DNA from: an uncultured Chlorobiales bacterium
Lineage (GTDB): Bacteria > Bacteroidota > Chlorobiia > Chlorobiales > Chlorobiaceae
Length of the DNA: 5,679 bases
Reading direction: 5' to 3'
Assembly: GCA_903901395.1 (NCBI GenBank)
Contig: CAIUQW010000015.1
Location: 1 to 5,679 of the forward strand
Shown: piece by piece, positions 5,558-5,679 of the stretch
Layout of the letters: each line of letters opens with the position of its first letter
Position numbering within the stretch: position 1 is the first letter of the stretch
Translations under genes and position numbers: made by a program
Notes under the pieces: model-generated
The model's input: only the letters and a program-made list of their open reading frames with translations
Databases searched by the model: none
What the model was told of the DNA's origin: nothing

Positions 5558-5679
5558 TCAAAGTCCGAGGGCGTGCATGAGGATCGGCACCGCGCAGACG
5601 CCGATGGCGACATTCAGCGCGCCACAGATTTTGGTGATGACCGCATTCGGCTTGTACCAGGTGAACGGCAGAAGAATCG
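5558..5679 (-). CDS. Partial C-terminus of an unidentified membrane protein
   Basis: The last 39 codons of a minus-strand gene enter from the right edge and stop at TGA (5560 to 5558). The visible residues are hydrophobic at both ends, with a short polar turn between: ILLPFTWYKPNAV, then ITKICGALNVAIGV, then CAVPILMHALGL. This pattern fits the end of one transmembrane segment, a short loop, and a final transmembrane helix of about 20 residues, as in a polytopic transporter or permease. The GC-rich third codon positions look like those of the other genes here. Too little is present to name a family, and the start is outside the window. It would be transcribed toward the dodecin gene and in the same direction, about 600 bp away, so a shared operon is unlikely. 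Confidence 0.65.
   Translation of the reverse strand, partial: ILLPFTWYKPNAVITKICGALNVAIGVCAVPILMHALGL

Noticed and set aside
5290..5613. Minus-strand open frame of 107 codons, or its 44-codon inner version starting at 5424
   Set aside because: The long form overlaps the end of the membrane gene in another frame and passes through the degenerate repeat, giving the NPSTTTSRT string. The short form has no ribosome site or recognisable motif. It cannot be excluded, but it is not supported.

Overview
The window looks like chromosomal DNA from a green sulfur bacterium (Chlorobiota, Chlorobaculum-like). This is an inference from moderately high GC coding sequence, a GTP-type PEP carboxykinase, a bacterial dodecin, start sites without Shine-Dalgarno sequences, and intergenic repeats of a kind I associate with these genomes. 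No search was run, so the assignment is tentative.

Layout from left to right. A promoter-bearing leader (1-189) has a good candidate promoter firing leftward out of the window. It precedes an exported TlpA-like thioredoxin-fold protein (190-723, +). A GC-rich hairpin (793-818) separates this from a complete GTP-dependent phosphoenolpyruvate carboxykinase, pckG (881-2746, +), which ends at a textbook intrinsic terminator (2772-2807). A 389-bp gap follows, with a stacked hairpin at 3041-3090, and leads to an OmpP1/FadL/TodX-type outer membrane transporter (3136-4530, +). This gene converges on a small dodecin gene (4709-4954, -). Between them lie a two-way hairpin terminator (4627-4658) and a short 9-bp tandem repeat beside a TTCGAGCAGGCTCAG-type element. 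From 4955 to 5557 I see no convincing gene, only repeat-like and operator-like sequence. At the right edge is the last 39 codons of an unidentified membrane protein on the minus strand (5558-5679).

The genes appear to be independent transcription units rather than one pathway. They cover periplasmic thiol redox chemistry (TlpA-like), interconversion of oxaloacetate and PEP at the junction of the TCA cycle and gluconeogenesis (pckG), uptake of hydrophobic compounds across the outer membrane (FadL type), and flavin storage or buffering (dodecin). I found no sign of a mobile element, CRISPR array, RNA gene or new multigene system. The most unusual material is intergenic: the structured leader of the FadL-type gene and the degenerate repeat elements around the dodecin gene.
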